Positions 41,504 to 50,467 of a DNA stretch of 64,000 nt are shown piece after piece; within the stretch, counting starts at the first letter, position 1, and every line of letters begins with the position of its first letter. Below the pieces are notes generated by a model. The model was not told the DNA's origin. It did no database searches and was given only the letters and a program-made list of their open reading frames with translations. The stretch spans positions 868,001-932,000 of the forward strand of contig NZ_JAERRH010000002.1 of assembly GCF_016741855.1 (NCBI RefSeq), read 5' to 3'. This DNA comes from Streptomyces musisoli. GTDB lineage: Bacteria > Actinomycetota > Actinomycetes > Streptomycetales > Streptomycetaceae. The position numbers and the translations under genes were made by a program.

Positions 41504-43222
41504 TCACGCCGAGGGCGCGGCACCGGACCCGCCGTGGGCTTCGGTACAGCAGCCTTGGGACTCCGCGCGCCCGACGCTCTCCAGACGGCAGAAGCAGGAT
41601 GCCTCGATGGGTACGTCCGCCATCGCGACGGCGATCCTGAGCTGCTGGGCCACGATGTGGGCCTCTTCCGTCTTGCCGAGCCGCACGAGGCATTCGTGGA
41701 AGCCGTGCAGCGCCCACACATTGCCGGGGTGCTGCTGGGGGCGTGGCAACGTGTCGTCGAGCCCGAGGTCGGCCCGGTAGACGGCCTCCGCTTCCGCGAC
41801 CAGGCCCCGTTCGAGGAGCAGCGCGCCGTATGCGTGCCGGGTGGGCTGCATCCACCCCCACGGCTCGTCGTACGGAAGGCTGTCGTCCAGCTCGATCGAC
41901 CGACGCAGCGCCGCGAACGCGGCGTCGTGGTCACCCCGGCGGTAGTCCAGCTCTCCGTCCAGCATGTGCGCGGCGATCGCCAGAATGTCCGCGCAGGTGT
42001 TGTTGAACAGCGTCCGCGTCTCCGGCACCCGGCCGACCGCCTCGCGGAAGAGTTCACGTTCCCGCGCGGCCTCGTCGATCCGGCCGGTGGCCGAGAGGGC
42101 GACGCCGCGCGCGTAGCGCAGCATGGCCGTGGTCACGCAGTACAGCAGGGTGTCGGCGGGCAGCGGCAGGTTCAGGATGTCGGTCCAGCGGCCGAAGCGG
42201 ATGAGCACGTGCACCCGCATCGCCAGGAAGCCTTCCAGCCAGTCCGCCATGGGCGGGCTCTCCACGCGCAGCAGTTCCTCGGGCACGGCCGCTTCGAGCC
42301 GGTCCGCCGTCGCGACCGCGGCCGCGTAGCGACCGAGGAACATCGCACCGTAGATCTTGAAGTGGTAGTTGTGACACCGGTAGAGGGTGTAGAAGTTCAT
42401 CGCCCCGGCCCTGGCGCGGAACTTCTCGTCCGCGGCGATCGCATCGGTGTTGTCGGAGACCACGCGACGGTAGTCCCCGCAGAGCACTTCGAGGTGCGAG
42501 GGCATGTGCTGGAGATGGCCCGCGTCCGGCACCAGACCGCGCAGCCGGTCACCGATGGGCAGGGCGGCCTCGGGAGTGGGGGACATCTCCATCAGGTGGA
42601 TGTACATGTGGAGCAGGCCCGGGTGGCGTGCACCCGCCTCCGTGGCGATCGCCCGTTCGAGGACCGACCGGGCCTCGGTGGTGCGCGCTCCCGCGGCCGG
42701 ACGGCCCGTACGGATGTCCCACAACTGCCAGGGCGTGAGGTTCATCAGCGCGTCGGCGTACAGAGTGGTGACGTCGAGGTCGTCGGCGGCAAGCCGGTGG
42801 ACGGCCCGCATGCTGTCGGCGTAGGCGACGCTCCACACGCCGCACTCCTCGGCGTCCGGGGTCTGGGCCCGCGGGTAACGGGCCGCCAGGGCGCCGATGA
42901 GCGCCTGCTCGACCGCGGTGGCACCGGCCGCCTTCGCCTGCGCGCGCAGCACGGCGGCATGCGCACGCTCCACCGTCCGCCCCAACTCCTGCTCGTCGAA
43001 GGCCTCCCAGGGCTTGTTGTAGTTGGGGCCCAGCGCATAGGCCTGACCCCAGTCGGCCATGGCACAGGACGGATCCGCCGCGGCGGCGGCCTCGAAGCAG
43101 CGGACGGCCTCCTCGTGGTTGAAGGCGTACGTCCAGTTCAGCCCGCGGTCGAACCACGTCTGCGCCTCGGGGGACGACGTCGTCACACGTCGGCCGTGGC
43201 TACCGAGGTCGTAGTAGTGCAT
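41504..43222 (-). CDS. Tetratricopeptide-repeat protein
   Basis: A 572-residue soluble protein with TPR-like helical repeats throughout. It begins MHYYDLGSHGRRVTTSSPEA, FDRGLNWTYAFNHEEAVRCF (first TPR), ADWGQAYALGPNYNKPWEAF, then a conserved central part with GLLHMYIHLMEMSP, LQHMPSHLEVLCGDYRRV and NFYTLYRCHNYHFKIYGAMF. The His-rich HMYIH, HMPSH and HNYHF motifs are conserved-looking and could bind a metal or heme; this is inference. The C-terminus carries further TPR units (ALHGFHECLVRLGKTEEAHI). It is found alone here; partners are unknown. Confidence 0.85.
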   Translation of the reverse strand: MHYYDLGSHGRRVTTSSPEAQTWFDRGLNWTYAFNHEEAVRCFEAAAAADPSCAMADWGQAYALGPNYNKPWEAFDEQELGRTVERAHAAVLRAQAKAAGATAVEQALIGALAARYPRAQTPDAEECGVWSVAYADSMRAVHRLAADDLDVTTLYADALMNLTPWQLWDIRTGRPAAGARTTEARSVLERAIATEAGARHPGLLHMYIHLMEMSPTPEAALPIGDRLRGLVPDAGHLQHMPSHLEVLCGDYRRVVSDNTDAIAADEKFRARAGAMNFYTLYRCHNYHFKIYGAMFLGRYAAAVATADRLEAAVPEELLRVESPPMADWLEGFLAMRVHVLIRFGRWTDILNLPLPADTLLYCVTTAMLRYARGVALSATGRIDEAARERELFREAVGRVPETRTLFNNTCADILAIAAHMLDGELDYRRGDHDAAFAALRRSIELDDSLPYDEPWGWMQPTRHAYGALLLERGLVAEAEAVYRADLGLDDTLPRPQQHPGNVWALHGFHECLVRLGKTEEAHIVAQQLRIAVAMADVPIEASCFCRLESVGRAESQGCCTEAHGGSGAAPSA

Positions 43223-43535
43223 ACAAGCTCCTCAGGGCTGACGGCGGGCCGCCCGAACCTTGGCACGGCACGCCGGTGACCGGTGCCACGACGCTAGCGA
43301 AGAACGGTGCCCGCACCGCCCTGTCTCCGCGGGAAATCACCCGGGCGCTGACCTCGTTGCCGCGACCCGGTCCGCCGGCCCGATGAGTCGAGGTCGCGGA
43401 ATACGGATCTCGCAGTGGGCCGAAAGCAACCAGTAGACCCTGCACGGGTTCTCCACCGAATGTCACCTTGCGTGTGCTCCTCGTCGCGCTGCTAAAGTCC
43501 GCGGCACGACGAGAAGGAAGCAGGAGGGGGAACCT

Positions 43536-43904
43536 GTGAGAAATTCCCTGCGGTTCAGGTACGTCGCGTCACTGGTGGCTGCCGCCGCCCTCGGCCTTGC
43601 CGTTCCGGGCACGGCAGGCGCTGCGCATCGGTCCGCCGAGTCGGCCCGGTTCACCAGCGGCTGCCCGACGGGCGAGGTGGTCGCCGTCGCCACCGTGTAC
43701 GTCAGGACCCAGCCGAAGACAACAGCCCCTGTCCTGGAAAAGGTAGCGGCGCACGACTGGCGCTACTGCTATTTCGACAGCGTCAAGCTGGGCGACCGTT
43801 ACGACGCCTGCGGACACAGAAACGCCAACGGCTGGATCCACATCGCCACGAAGGTGGACAACCGATGGGGCTGGTCCGCCATGACGTGCTGGAACGACGT
43901 CTGA
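43536..43904 (+). CDS. Secreted SH3-like domain protein
   Basis: A 122-residue exported protein. The signal peptide (RYVASLVAAAALGLAVPG, cleavage near AGA-AHR) precedes a bacterial-SH3-like region: GEVVAVATVYVRTQPKTTAP then RYCYFDSVKLGDRYDACG and NGWIHIATKVDNRWGWSAM. Four Cys (SGCP, RYCYF, DACG, TCW) may pair. GTG 43536 follows AGGAGGGGG with 5-nt spacing. A candidate -10 TAAAGT at 43493-43498 has a -35 TTGCGT 19 bp upstream. A strong terminator follows at 43939. Confidence 0.85.
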   Translation: MRNSLRFRYVASLVAAAALGLAVPGTAGAAHRSAESARFTSGCPTGEVVAVATVYVRTQPKTTAPVLEKVAAHDWRYCYFDSVKLGDRYDACGHRNANGWIHIATKVDNRWGWSAMTCWNDV

Positions 43905-43938
43905 TCCCTGTCGTCGAGATCTCCGGTTGTCCGGGCGT

Positions 43939-43970
43939 GGGCCGGGCCGGTCGTCCGACCGGCCCGGCCC
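43939..43970. terminator. Convergent hairpin terminator
   Basis: GGGCCGGGCCGGT (43939-43951) and ACCGGCCCGGCCC (43958-43970) form a perfect 13-bp stem with a 6-nt loop between the SH3-protein stop and the lipase-like gene stop. Confidence 0.85.
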
Positions 43971-44006
43971 TGGGCGCGCGGCGCGTGCCCGTGCTGGGGC
44001 AGCGCG

Positions 44007-45335
44007 TCAGCGCGTGAAGTGGTTGACCAGGAAGTCCGTCAGCGCCCGACGCGGCTCGCTGTGCGGCGAGTTCTCACCGTCGCACAGGAAGTCGTCGAGG
44101 TCGCTGCGGTCCCGGTCGAGGGAGGAGATGTCGAGCGCCGGGTCGACGTCCCAGGTCGCGGGGTCGAAGTCCAGGGCGATGGCGCTCACCGCGGGCACGA
44201 AGCAGGTGCTGTCGAATCGCTCGTCGACCTCGATGCCGAGCGCCTGCGCCACCATGCCGAACGAGCCGAGGGTGCCGCCGGGCACGCCGTCGAGCGCCGG
44301 CACGGCGGTGGTGGAGCTGCGACGGATCTCCAGGGCGATGTGCATGCTGCCGATGGGCTCACTCTCCCCCTTGTCGGGCTGGACGAGGGCCTTGGCACTC
44401 ACGGTGTTGTACCGGTTCTTCCAGTCGAAGGCGGTCTCGCCGGGTGTCAGCTTCAGGCCGACGCCCGCCCCGTGGCCGTTGGCCACGCCGATCTTCTTCG
44501 GCCGCATCGGGAAGTTGCCGTAGCTCGCCAGCTCCCGGAGGAAGTCGGTGCGCAGCTTGCTGGACGTGGCCACCGGTCCCTCGTACTTGGAGTTCTCGAC
44601 CCAGGCCCACAGCAACTGCTGGGCGGCTGGGCTGCGGATCAGCTCGGCCTGCTTCGGGTGGCCCGGCTCCTCAGGGATGAACGACTCGAAGAAGTACGCC
44701 ATCTGCTGGAGGATCAGCGGGATCCAGGCTCCGTTGTGCGGAGTGTCCCAGGAGAAGTAGGTTCCGGTCTGGTGGTCGTGGTCCTCGGACTCCATCCGCG
44801 CCAGGGCATAGCGGGTGATCATGCCGCCCATGCTGACGCCGCCGACGATCAGCGGTTCGCTGCCGATGCGTTCGGAGGCGGCCCGTTCGATGCAGGCGAC
44901 CGCTACGCCTGCGTTGGCCTGGATGTAGGTGTGCCGCTCGTCGAAGCCGAGCAGGATGACGTCGATGCCGGAGTCGCGGAGCCGGGTGAGGAAGTTCCCG
45001 CCCTCCTTCTTGTCGAAGTGCTTCCACAGGCCGGGCAGGTCACTGGGGCCGTAGTTGAAGCCGTCGGCGAGGATGAGCGGACGTTCGAGGTTGCGGTGGC
45101 CCGGTGCGAGGAAGACGTGCGCGGTGCCGGTCGCGGTCTTGCCCTCGTGGGCGTAGGCGCCCTGGAGCGACCACTCGAAGGTCGGGCTGGGTGCGGTGCC
45201 GGCGCGGACGTCCTCCGTGGCGAACCAGACCTGCTGGCGGAGGTGGGGGGCCGGTGTGACGGGCTGGTCGCCGGAGGGCGCCTGGACGCCCTCGACGATC
45301 TTGCGGCTGACGTGGATCTCGGCCTGCTGAGCCAT
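44007..45335 (-). CDS. Lipase/esterase-like alpha/beta hydrolase
   Basis: A 442-residue hydrolase. After a beta-rich N-terminus (VWFATEDVRAG, FEWSLQGAYAHEGKTATGTA, HVFLAPGHRNLERPLILADG), the alpha/beta core contains IDVILLGFDERHTYIQANA and the nucleophile elbow GGVSMGGMITRYAL near residue 166. A Trp-Asp pair (YFSWDTPHNGAWIPL) follows the elbow. The catalytic acid and the C-terminal His are not certain. It lacks a signal peptide. ATG 45335 has GAGG 8 bases upstream. It resembles triacylglycerol-lipase-like proteins, but the substrate is unknown. Confidence 0.78.
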   Translation of the reverse strand: MAQQAEIHVSRKIVEGVQAPSGDQPVTPAPHLRQQVWFATEDVRAGTAPSPTFEWSLQGAYAHEGKTATGTAHVFLAPGHRNLERPLILADGFNYGPSDLPGLWKHFDKKEGGNFLTRLRDSGIDVILLGFDERHTYIQANAGVAVACIERAASERIGSEPLIVGGVSMGGMITRYALARMESEDHDHQTGTYFSWDTPHNGAWIPLILQQMAYFFESFIPEEPGHPKQAELIRSPAAQQLLWAWVENSKYEGPVATSSKLRTDFLRELASYGNFPMRPKKIGVANGHGAGVGLKLTPGETAFDWKNRYNTVSAKALVQPDKGESEPIGSMHIALEIRRSSTTAVPALDGVPGGTLGSFGMVAQALGIEVDERFDSTCFVPAVSAIALDFDPATWDVDPALDISSLDRDRSDLDDFLCDGENSPHSEPRRALTDFLVNHFTR

Positions 45336-45569
45336 GACGGGAGCCTCTGTTCCGGGATGCGTGGGGACGCGCGCCGCCAACCACTCGGTTCACGGCGGCA
45401 GGATGGCAATCTGTGATAAGGGTTACACAGAGCGTGATGAATCGCCTGTGGAGCGGACTGCGAGTGCGCGGCACCCCAGCCCGACAGGCGCCGGGAGCGG
45501 GCTGCTGAGAGCGCCGGTGGGCGGGCGGCGATGGTGGCCGGCGAACAGGACCCACTCGCGGCCGGCGGC

Positions 45570-45689
45570 TCGGCGCTGATCTTCAGGGTGTGGGGCGGGA
45601 ACGAGGCCGCCATGAAGCTGTACGCGAGCGCCGGCTACCGGGTCGTGGAGGAAAGCCGTCCCCGCGACCTGCCCCGCCGTGCGGGCGGG
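45570..45689 (+). pseudogene. C-terminal fragment of a GNAT acetyltransferase
   Basis: About 30 codons (LIFRVWGGNEAAMKLYASAG, YRVVEESRPRDLP) match the end of the GNAT fold, where the CoA-site Asn of V...N..A..LY...GF is followed by a polar tail. The rest of the domain is missing upstream (45336-45569 shows no acetyltransferase). The following sequence is Arg-rich and unlike the family. Confidence 0.55.
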
Positions 45690-45775
45690 CTGACGCGACG
45701 CACGGCACGACGGCCCGACGCCGACCTCCGCGCACCTGCCGAGTCGAGACGCGGTGTACTACCGGTTGCGGAGGA

Positions 45776-46060
45776 TCAGGCCGCGCCGCGGGAGCGGATG
45801 CGGTGGGCCTCCGCGAGTACCCGGTCGGTGGCATCGTCCCAGTCCGCTGTCGGGTCTTCGCCGCGGGACTCGGCCTCCGCCATTTCGTGCCCGCGCCGCA
45901 CGGTGTCAAGGGTGTCCTTGGCGATGCGCTCCCACTTGGCGAAGACGGTGAGGAGTTCATGGGCCGGCGCGCGGTTGATCTGACCGAGGAAGCGCTGAGC
46001 GAGGGCGGGATTGCCGAGGGCTTCGCGGATCCGTTCGATGGTCCACGGCTGCTCGCTCAT
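45776..46060 (-). CDS. Small conserved hypothetical protein
   Basis: A 94-residue, charged, helical protein: SEQPWTIERIREALGNPALA then FLGQINRAPAHELLTVFAKW and ERIAKDTLDTVRRGHEMAEA. No membrane or metal motif is visible. ATG 46060 has GGAGG 5 bases upstream, which supports this start over the longer frame. It looks like a Streptomyces-specific family without known function. It is divergent from the SnoaL-like gene at 46298. Confidence 0.72.
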   Translation of the reverse strand: MSEQPWTIERIREALGNPALAQRFLGQINRAPAHELLTVFAKWERIAKDTLDTVRRGHEMAEAESRGEDPTADWDDATDRVLAEAHRIRSRGAA

Positions 46061-46297
46061 GATCGCCTCCGGCCGCGCAGATCTCGTGACTCCCGGGTGC
46101 TGCCACCGTAGCGCACGGCTGCGTGGACCGCCGGGGGCTTCGGCGGACCAGGGCCTCATTACCTCACCGGTAATCGCGCGGCCGGACGGGACGCGGCAGG
46201 GTGAAGCCATCGGGTTTCGGGCCGGCGCACTCCGGCCCGAGACCCGGACCAACCGGGTTGAGAGTCAGCCCACTTCAACCGGAACGGGAGTCCCGTC

Positions 46298-46666
46298 ATG
46301 TCGACCTACGCCACCGCCGTCGCCCGCTACTTCGAGGCCTGGAACGCCACCGACACCGACGCCCTCGCCAAGGCGGTCGCCGCGGCGTGGACCGAGGACG
46401 GCACCTACACCGACCCGCTGGCCGACGTGCGTGGCCACGAGCAGATCGCCGCGGTCGTCCAGGCCGCGCACGAACAGTTCCCCGGCTTCGAGTTCAAGCT
46501 GACCGGCGATGTGGACGGCAACCACCACATCGCACGCTTCAGCTGGGAACTGGTGTCCACCGCCGACGGCTCCGCGCCGGTCGCCGGCTCGGACGTGATC
46601 ACCCTCACCGAGGACGGCCGGATCACCTCCGTCCTCGGCTTCCTCGACCGGCTCCCCGAGGCGTGA
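46298..46666 (+). CDS. SnoaL-like (NTF2-fold) protein
   Basis: A 122-residue NTF2-like protein: ATAVARYFEAWNATDTDALA, AWTEDGTYTDPLADVRGHEQ, FKLTGDVDGNHHIARFSWEL and DVITLTEDGRITSVLGFLD. The cone-shaped fold binds small hydrophobic ligands; some members are cyclases or isomerases, but here no catalytic Asp/His pair is certain. ATG 46298 has GGGAG 8 bases upstream. A clear convergent terminator lies downstream at 46710. Confidence 0.88.
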   Translation: MSTYATAVARYFEAWNATDTDALAKAVAAAWTEDGTYTDPLADVRGHEQIAAVVQAAHEQFPGFEFKLTGDVDGNHHIARFSWELVSTADGSAPVAGSDVITLTEDGRITSVLGFLDRLPEA

Positions 46667-46709
46667 GCCTGCGCCATCGGCGGATCGTGTCGACCGCAGC
46701 CCCGTACGC

Positions 46710-46736
46710 CGTCGCGCTGTCCAGCACAGCGCGACG
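46710..46736. terminator. Convergent hairpin terminator
   Basis: CGTCGCGCTGT (46710-46720) and ACAGCGCGACG (46726-46736) form a perfect 11-bp stem with a 5-nt loop between the SnoaL-like stop and the acetyltransferase stop. Confidence 0.8.
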
Positions 46737-46763
46737 ACGAGCGACCTGACACCAGCGGCTCGG

Positions 46764-47381
46764 TCAGGCTGACGCGTGGCCCGCTGTCTCCGGACGTCCA
46801 CCGTGCTGGAACCACTCCGGCGCCAGGATCGACATCACCGTCGCGTCCACCCGCTCGCCCTCCCAGAGCAGCGCGTCACGCAGTACGCCCTCGGCGACGA
46901 ACCCCACCTTCTCGTAAGCGCGGCGGGCTCGCGGATTGAACGCGTAGACCTCCAGCGAGATGCGGTGCAGCCCCAGTTTCTCGAAGCCGTATCCGACGAT
47001 CAGACGGGTCGCCTCCGTCCCCAGGCCAGATCCATAAGTGCCGGGCACCAGGCAGATGCGGAAGCCGCAACTTTCGTTGCCTGGGTCCCATTCGTTGAGG
47101 ACCGCTTCGCCGATGACGTTCCCCGTCGCCCGCTCGATCACAGCAAGGTCCAGCCGGTCATCCTGCTCGTGACGGCTGTCGTACCAGGCATGTATGCGCC
47201 CCTCATCGGGTGCGCCGTCGTCATGACTGCCGGTCAGCCGTGATGCCTCTGCGTCCAGGAACATTGGCATCAGCGCAGGCACGTCGTCCGCCGTGACCGG
47301 CCGGAGCAGCACCTGTTCGCCGCTCAGCGACGGCTTGCTGAGGAAATCCGGGCGTGGAGCACTTCGAACGTGATCAACCAT
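46764..47381 (-). CDS. GNAT family N-acetyltransferase (RimJ/RimL-like)
   Basis: A 205-residue acetyltransferase_3-type enzyme. It has SGEQVLLRPVTADDVPALMP at the N-terminus, a CoA-binding loop in CLVPGTYGSGLGTEATRLIV, and YAFNPRARRAYEKVGFVAEG followed by LRDALLWEGERVDATVMSIL at the C-terminal end. It would acetylate a protein N-terminus, an aminoglycoside-like or other amine; the acceptor is unknown. ATG 47381 (MVDHVRS) is the chosen start; its ribosome site is weak. Confidence 0.88.
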   Translation of the reverse strand: MVDHVRSAPRPDFLSKPSLSGEQVLLRPVTADDVPALMPMFLDAEASRLTGSHDDGAPDEGRIHAWYDSRHEQDDRLDLAVIERATGNVIGEAVLNEWDPGNESCGFRICLVPGTYGSGLGTEATRLIVGYGFEKLGLHRISLEVYAFNPRARRAYEKVGFVAEGVLRDALLWEGERVDATVMSILAPEWFQHGGRPETAGHASA

Positions 47382-47652
47382 GGCCGCATTGTGTCCGGCC
47401 GACCCACCTGACGTCCTCCTCATATTCGCCACAGGACCTGGTCGACCCGTCTCCCGCGATCGGGGAGACAGGGCCTAGATCACCCGTGCCGTGAAGCGCA
47501 AGCTAAAGATGCCGCAGTGCCGACCGGAGGTGATCCCTGGCTGCCTCGCCGGCCCCGGTCTGGTGCTGGAAGTGTGAGCACGCCGGCTGGCCGACGGCGA
47601 TGGAGCCTGCATCGTCGGAGTCTGAAAGTCGCTGGTCAGATACGGTGACGCG

Positions 47653-48015
47653 ATGAACGAGAGCCTGCCTGTCGACGTAGCCGACGTGCTTGCGGCGGTC
47701 CTGAACGGGGACACCCCGGTTCATATCGCGCTCCGAAGGCAGGTTCCGCACCTCGGCGTGCGAGCGCGCTGCGCCTGTGGGTGTGGCACCGCCTACTTCG
47801 AGCTCGACACCAGCAAGGTGGAACCTGCGCCCACTGGCCCCGGCACGGCAGTAGCGGGCGAAGCGCGGCTCGTCACCGAAGCCGGCGAGTGTCCCGGTGA
47901 GGTCCTGGTCTTCACCCAGGGCGGCTTCCTGTCGTGGCTGGAAGTCTGTTCATGGAGCGACGGCATCGAAGTGACACTGGCCGCCGCGCGTCACTGGTTG
48001 CAGACACGCTCTTGA
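47653..48015 (+). CDS. Small conserved hypothetical protein with CxCGCG motif
   Basis: A 120-residue soluble protein. It starts NESLPVDVADVLAAVLNGDT and holds RARCACGCGTAYFELDTSKV (a CxCxC cluster that may bind zinc) and PGEVLVFTQGGFLSWLEVCS. The fold looks all-beta with an N-terminal helix. I know similar actinomycete hypothetical proteins but no function. ATG 47653 is chosen; no strong ribosome site is visible upstream (GATACGGTGACGCG). Confidence 0.72.
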   Translation: MNESLPVDVADVLAAVLNGDTPVHIALRRQVPHLGVRARCACGCGTAYFELDTSKVEPAPTGPGTAVAGEARLVTEAGECPGEVLVFTQGGFLSWLEVCSWSDGIEVTLAAARHWLQTRS

Positions 48016-48151
48016 TCCCCAACGACCGGCGCCCAGCGGGCTGCGCGACACAGCCGGCATCACGAGTTCAAGTTCAGTAGCCGGCTTCGAGTACGCCCTC
48101 TCCCCGTATGCGGTGCCACTCGTGTCAGTGGCAGCCTGCACCATTGCTTCC

Positions 48152-49009
48152 ATGACCCACGACACCACCGACGATCTGCACTCGCTCGCTCGCACGCATC
48201 TCCCCGCCGACATCGCCGAGCGCTGGATCGGCCTGCTCAGGCCAGGATTGAGCCTGGAGCACGCCGCGCACTCGGATGTCCCTTCCCCGCCGGTCGTCGG
48301 CCGGCTGGGAGGCTTGCCGGCGCTTCCGGGGGACGTGGAGTGGCCCGAGTGGGAGGGCCATGGACCACTGTCGTTCATAGCGTCGGTGAACTGCACCGCG
48401 CTGCCCTCCGACGCCTTGGACATCGATCTGCCCACCGACGGCACGCTGGCCTTCTTCTATTTCGACGGGCAGTTGGACGACGGGCGGTCGAGGGTCGATC
48501 CCAGGGTGCCGGAGAGCCTGGCCGGAGCGCGGGTGCTGTACATACCGGCGGGCGTCGCCGTCGCCGAGCGGGAAGCGCCGGAAGGTATTCGGCCGTACTC
48601 GGAGGTGGCCCTGACGGCGCGCATGCGGATGACGGCGCCGTACCTCTGGCATCCCTTGGTCTACCGGGAGTTCGCGTCGGCATCCGACGACCATCCACTG
48701 TGGGACGAGGACTTCCGGGAAGCCCTGTGGGACATAGGAGCAAGTGTCCACCAGATCGGCGGTCATGCGGACCCGGACCAGGACGAGGTGGAGTCCGAGG
48801 TCGCCCACGGAGCACTGGGCTGCCCGCCGTGGAACGACCCTCGCATCCAGGAGGAGGCACTGCGCTGGGTGCTGCTCGCCCAGTTCGGCTCGGACGAGCA
48901 CGCAGGCATGATGTGGGGCGACCTCGGCACGCTCTACTGGCTCATACGGCCGGAAGACCTGGCCGAACGCCGTTTCGATCGTGCCATGTTCACCTGGCAG
49001 TGCAGCTGA
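48152..49009 (+). CDS. DUF1963 (YwqG-like) protein
   Basis: A 285-residue soluble protein with the YwqG/DUF1963 layout: GGLPALPGDVEWPEWEGHGP near residue 50, LSFIASVNCTALPSDALDID, then GTLAFFYFDGQ, a middle with GGHADPDQDE, and a final block ALRWVLLAQFGSDEHAGMMW, DLGTLYWLIRPEDL. The family is of unknown function, often encoded near polymorphic-toxin or immunity-type genes in other bacteria. ATG 48152 lacks a ribosome site; an in-frame GTG at 48122 cannot be excluded. Confidence 0.85.
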   Translation: MTHDTTDDLHSLARTHLPADIAERWIGLLRPGLSLEHAAHSDVPSPPVVGRLGGLPALPGDVEWPEWEGHGPLSFIASVNCTALPSDALDIDLPTDGTLAFFYFDGQLDDGRSRVDPRVPESLAGARVLYIPAGVAVAEREAPEGIRPYSEVALTARMRMTAPYLWHPLVYREFASASDDHPLWDEDFREALWDIGASVHQIGGHADPDQDEVESEVAHGALGCPPWNDPRIQEEALRWVLLAQFGSDEHAGMMWGDLGTLYWLIRPEDLAERRFDRAMFTWQCS

Positions 49010-49212
49010 CGAGGCTGCCAACGCGGATGTAGTGGCCGGGGGGTGCCAAGAGGCCCTGTGCAAGTCTGTGCCGGTCGGCTCGTCCGCGCCTCCCGTAAGG
49101 CAGGCACTCCGCCGTGAGAGCGGGCACGAGCGGTGTGGACCAAGGAAGGTGGGGCAGTCGGTGGAGCGAAAGCGCAGAAGACCTACACGCCGCCCAAGAC
49201 TTGGAGACTGAG

Positions 49213-49455
49213 ATGGTCATCGGCATCGTCATAGCCGCCTGTGTGGTCCTGGCCGTGCTGGCCTTCCTGCTGCCGCGACTGTCGCGGCACCCGCAGAACG
49301 GCGCCCAGCGTGGCCTCGGGGCTGGTGCGCGCGCCGGATCGCAAGCGCCTGGCGTCCTCGGCCGCCTGCTGAGCAAGCCGTTCAGCTCCAGCTCGCGGGC
49401 GATGGGCCGCAGCGGTGCCGCCGGACGGCGGGCCCGTGGTCGTATGCCGTTCTGA
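49213..49455 (+). CDS. DUF6411-like small membrane protein
   Basis: An 80-residue protein with a single N-terminal membrane helix (VIGIVIAACVVLAVLAFLLP), then a basic, Ser/Gly/Arg-rich tail (PRLSRHPQNGAQRGLGAG, LLSKPFSSSSRAMG, RARGRMPF). This matches the small Streptomyces DUF6411 family. The basic tail probably faces the cytoplasm. ATG 49213 has GGAG 8 bases upstream. Function unknown. Confidence 0.8.
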   Translation: MVIGIVIAACVVLAVLAFLLPRLSRHPQNGAQRGLGAGARAGSQAPGVLGRLLSKPFSSSSRAMGRSGAAGRRARGRMPF

Positions 49456-49469
49456 GCCCTGATCGGCCC

Positions 49470-49727
49470 CTCGTACAGCAGCGGGTCGATGCAGTCGATG
49501 CCCTCGGGTCCGCCGGCGGTGACAGCTGCGGTGACCGACGTCTGTGCGGCGGTACCGACGACAAGGGGTCTGCCGCCGTTGACGGATGCGGAGAGGATCT
49601 GCGTGTCGCCGACGCGGGAGCCCGCTGTGGCCGTCGAGGTGCTCAGGCACATGAGGGCGAGTGAGGCGACCACGGTCGCCGAGGCACGTATCGCCGTCGA
49701 GACCCCCAGGCGGAACAGCGGTCCCTG
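49470..49727 (-). pseudogene. Truncated 5' part of a secreted protein gene
   Basis: The minus frame reads ASATVVASLALMCLSTSTATA, GSRVGDTQILSASVNGGRPL and VVGTAAQTSVTAAVTAGGPE: a signal peptide plus the first 40 mature residues of a calcium-/wall-protein-like secreted family of Streptomyces (VNGGKPVVVGT pattern). The family's C-terminal body is missing, and the frame then runs antisense through the DUF6411 gene. No standard start codon is visible at the expected position, so it is probably a remnant. Confidence 0.45.
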
Positions 49728-50062
49728 AATCCCGCGATGAGGCGGAACCCAAGCAGCGGCGTGATGCTGGTCGCCTTGCAGCCGCGCACCGGAGCGGGAG
49801 GTGGCCCGCCGCGGCGCACACCGGAACCGGCGCGGCCGGGCGCGTGCCGCTGTGCGTGCCCCACGCGGCATGGTGATCTTGGCTACGTGATGGCCGTTGC
49901 CCTGTGGTCATGTCTGGTTTCGCGGTGTAGCGTCGCTGGCAGATGTCGTGGTTCGCAGTTACCGCCCGCGCTCCGGCGCGGGCGCTTCGCTGTACGCAGT
50001 GCGAGGACCAGGACATCCCGGGTCCGCGCGGTGCGGGTCCGATCTCGACCGGAAGGCTCAGC

Positions 50063-50266
50063 ATGGCCAGCGGAACCGTCAAGTGGTTCAACGCCGAAAA
50101 GGGATTCGGCTTCATCTCTCAGGACGGCGGCGGGCCGGACGTCTTCGCGCACTACTCCAACATCAACGCTTCCGGCTTCCGTGAGCTCCAGGAGGGCCAG
50201 AAGGTGACGTTCGACGTCACCCAGGGCCAGAAGGGCCCGCAGGCGGAGAACATCACGCCCGCCTGA
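50063..50266 (+). CDS. Cold-shock protein (CspA family)
   Basis: A 67-residue OB-fold RNA/ssDNA-binding protein. RNP1 ([10 protein letters not shown]) and RNP2 ([10 protein letters not shown]) are present, and the sequence starts [15 protein letters not shown]. It acts as an RNA chaperone in the cytoplasm. ATG 50063 has GGAAGG 6 bases upstream. A gene-free leader of more than 100 bases precedes it (49935-50062), as in many csp genes with structured 5' regions. A strong hairpin terminator follows 14 bp after the stop. Confidence 0.97.
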   Translation: MASGTVKWFNAEKGFGFISQDGGGPDVFAHYSNINASGFRELQEGQKVTFDVTQGQKGPQAENITPA

Positions 50267-50279
50267 TCCCACATGGCGC

Positions 50280-50306
50280 CAGGTCCCGGAGCATCTCCGG
50301 GACCTG
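50280..50306 (+). terminator. Hairpin terminator of the cold-shock gene
   Basis: CAGGTCCCGGAG (50280-50291) and CTCCGGGACCTG (50295-50306) form a perfect 12-bp stem with a CAT loop, 14 bp after the stop codon. Confidence 0.88.
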
Positions 50307-50467
50307 ACCCATACCGCGCCCCCGGCTCCCGCCCCGGAGCCGGGCAGCGCTGATCGCCGGGGGATGGGGGGCGATTCCCGCCTTCGTCGACCGTGCGCCG
50401 AGGGCCGCGTGTACACGGCCCCCCACCGTACTTCCGAAGCTCGGTGCAGACACGGCAAGGTGTCCGT

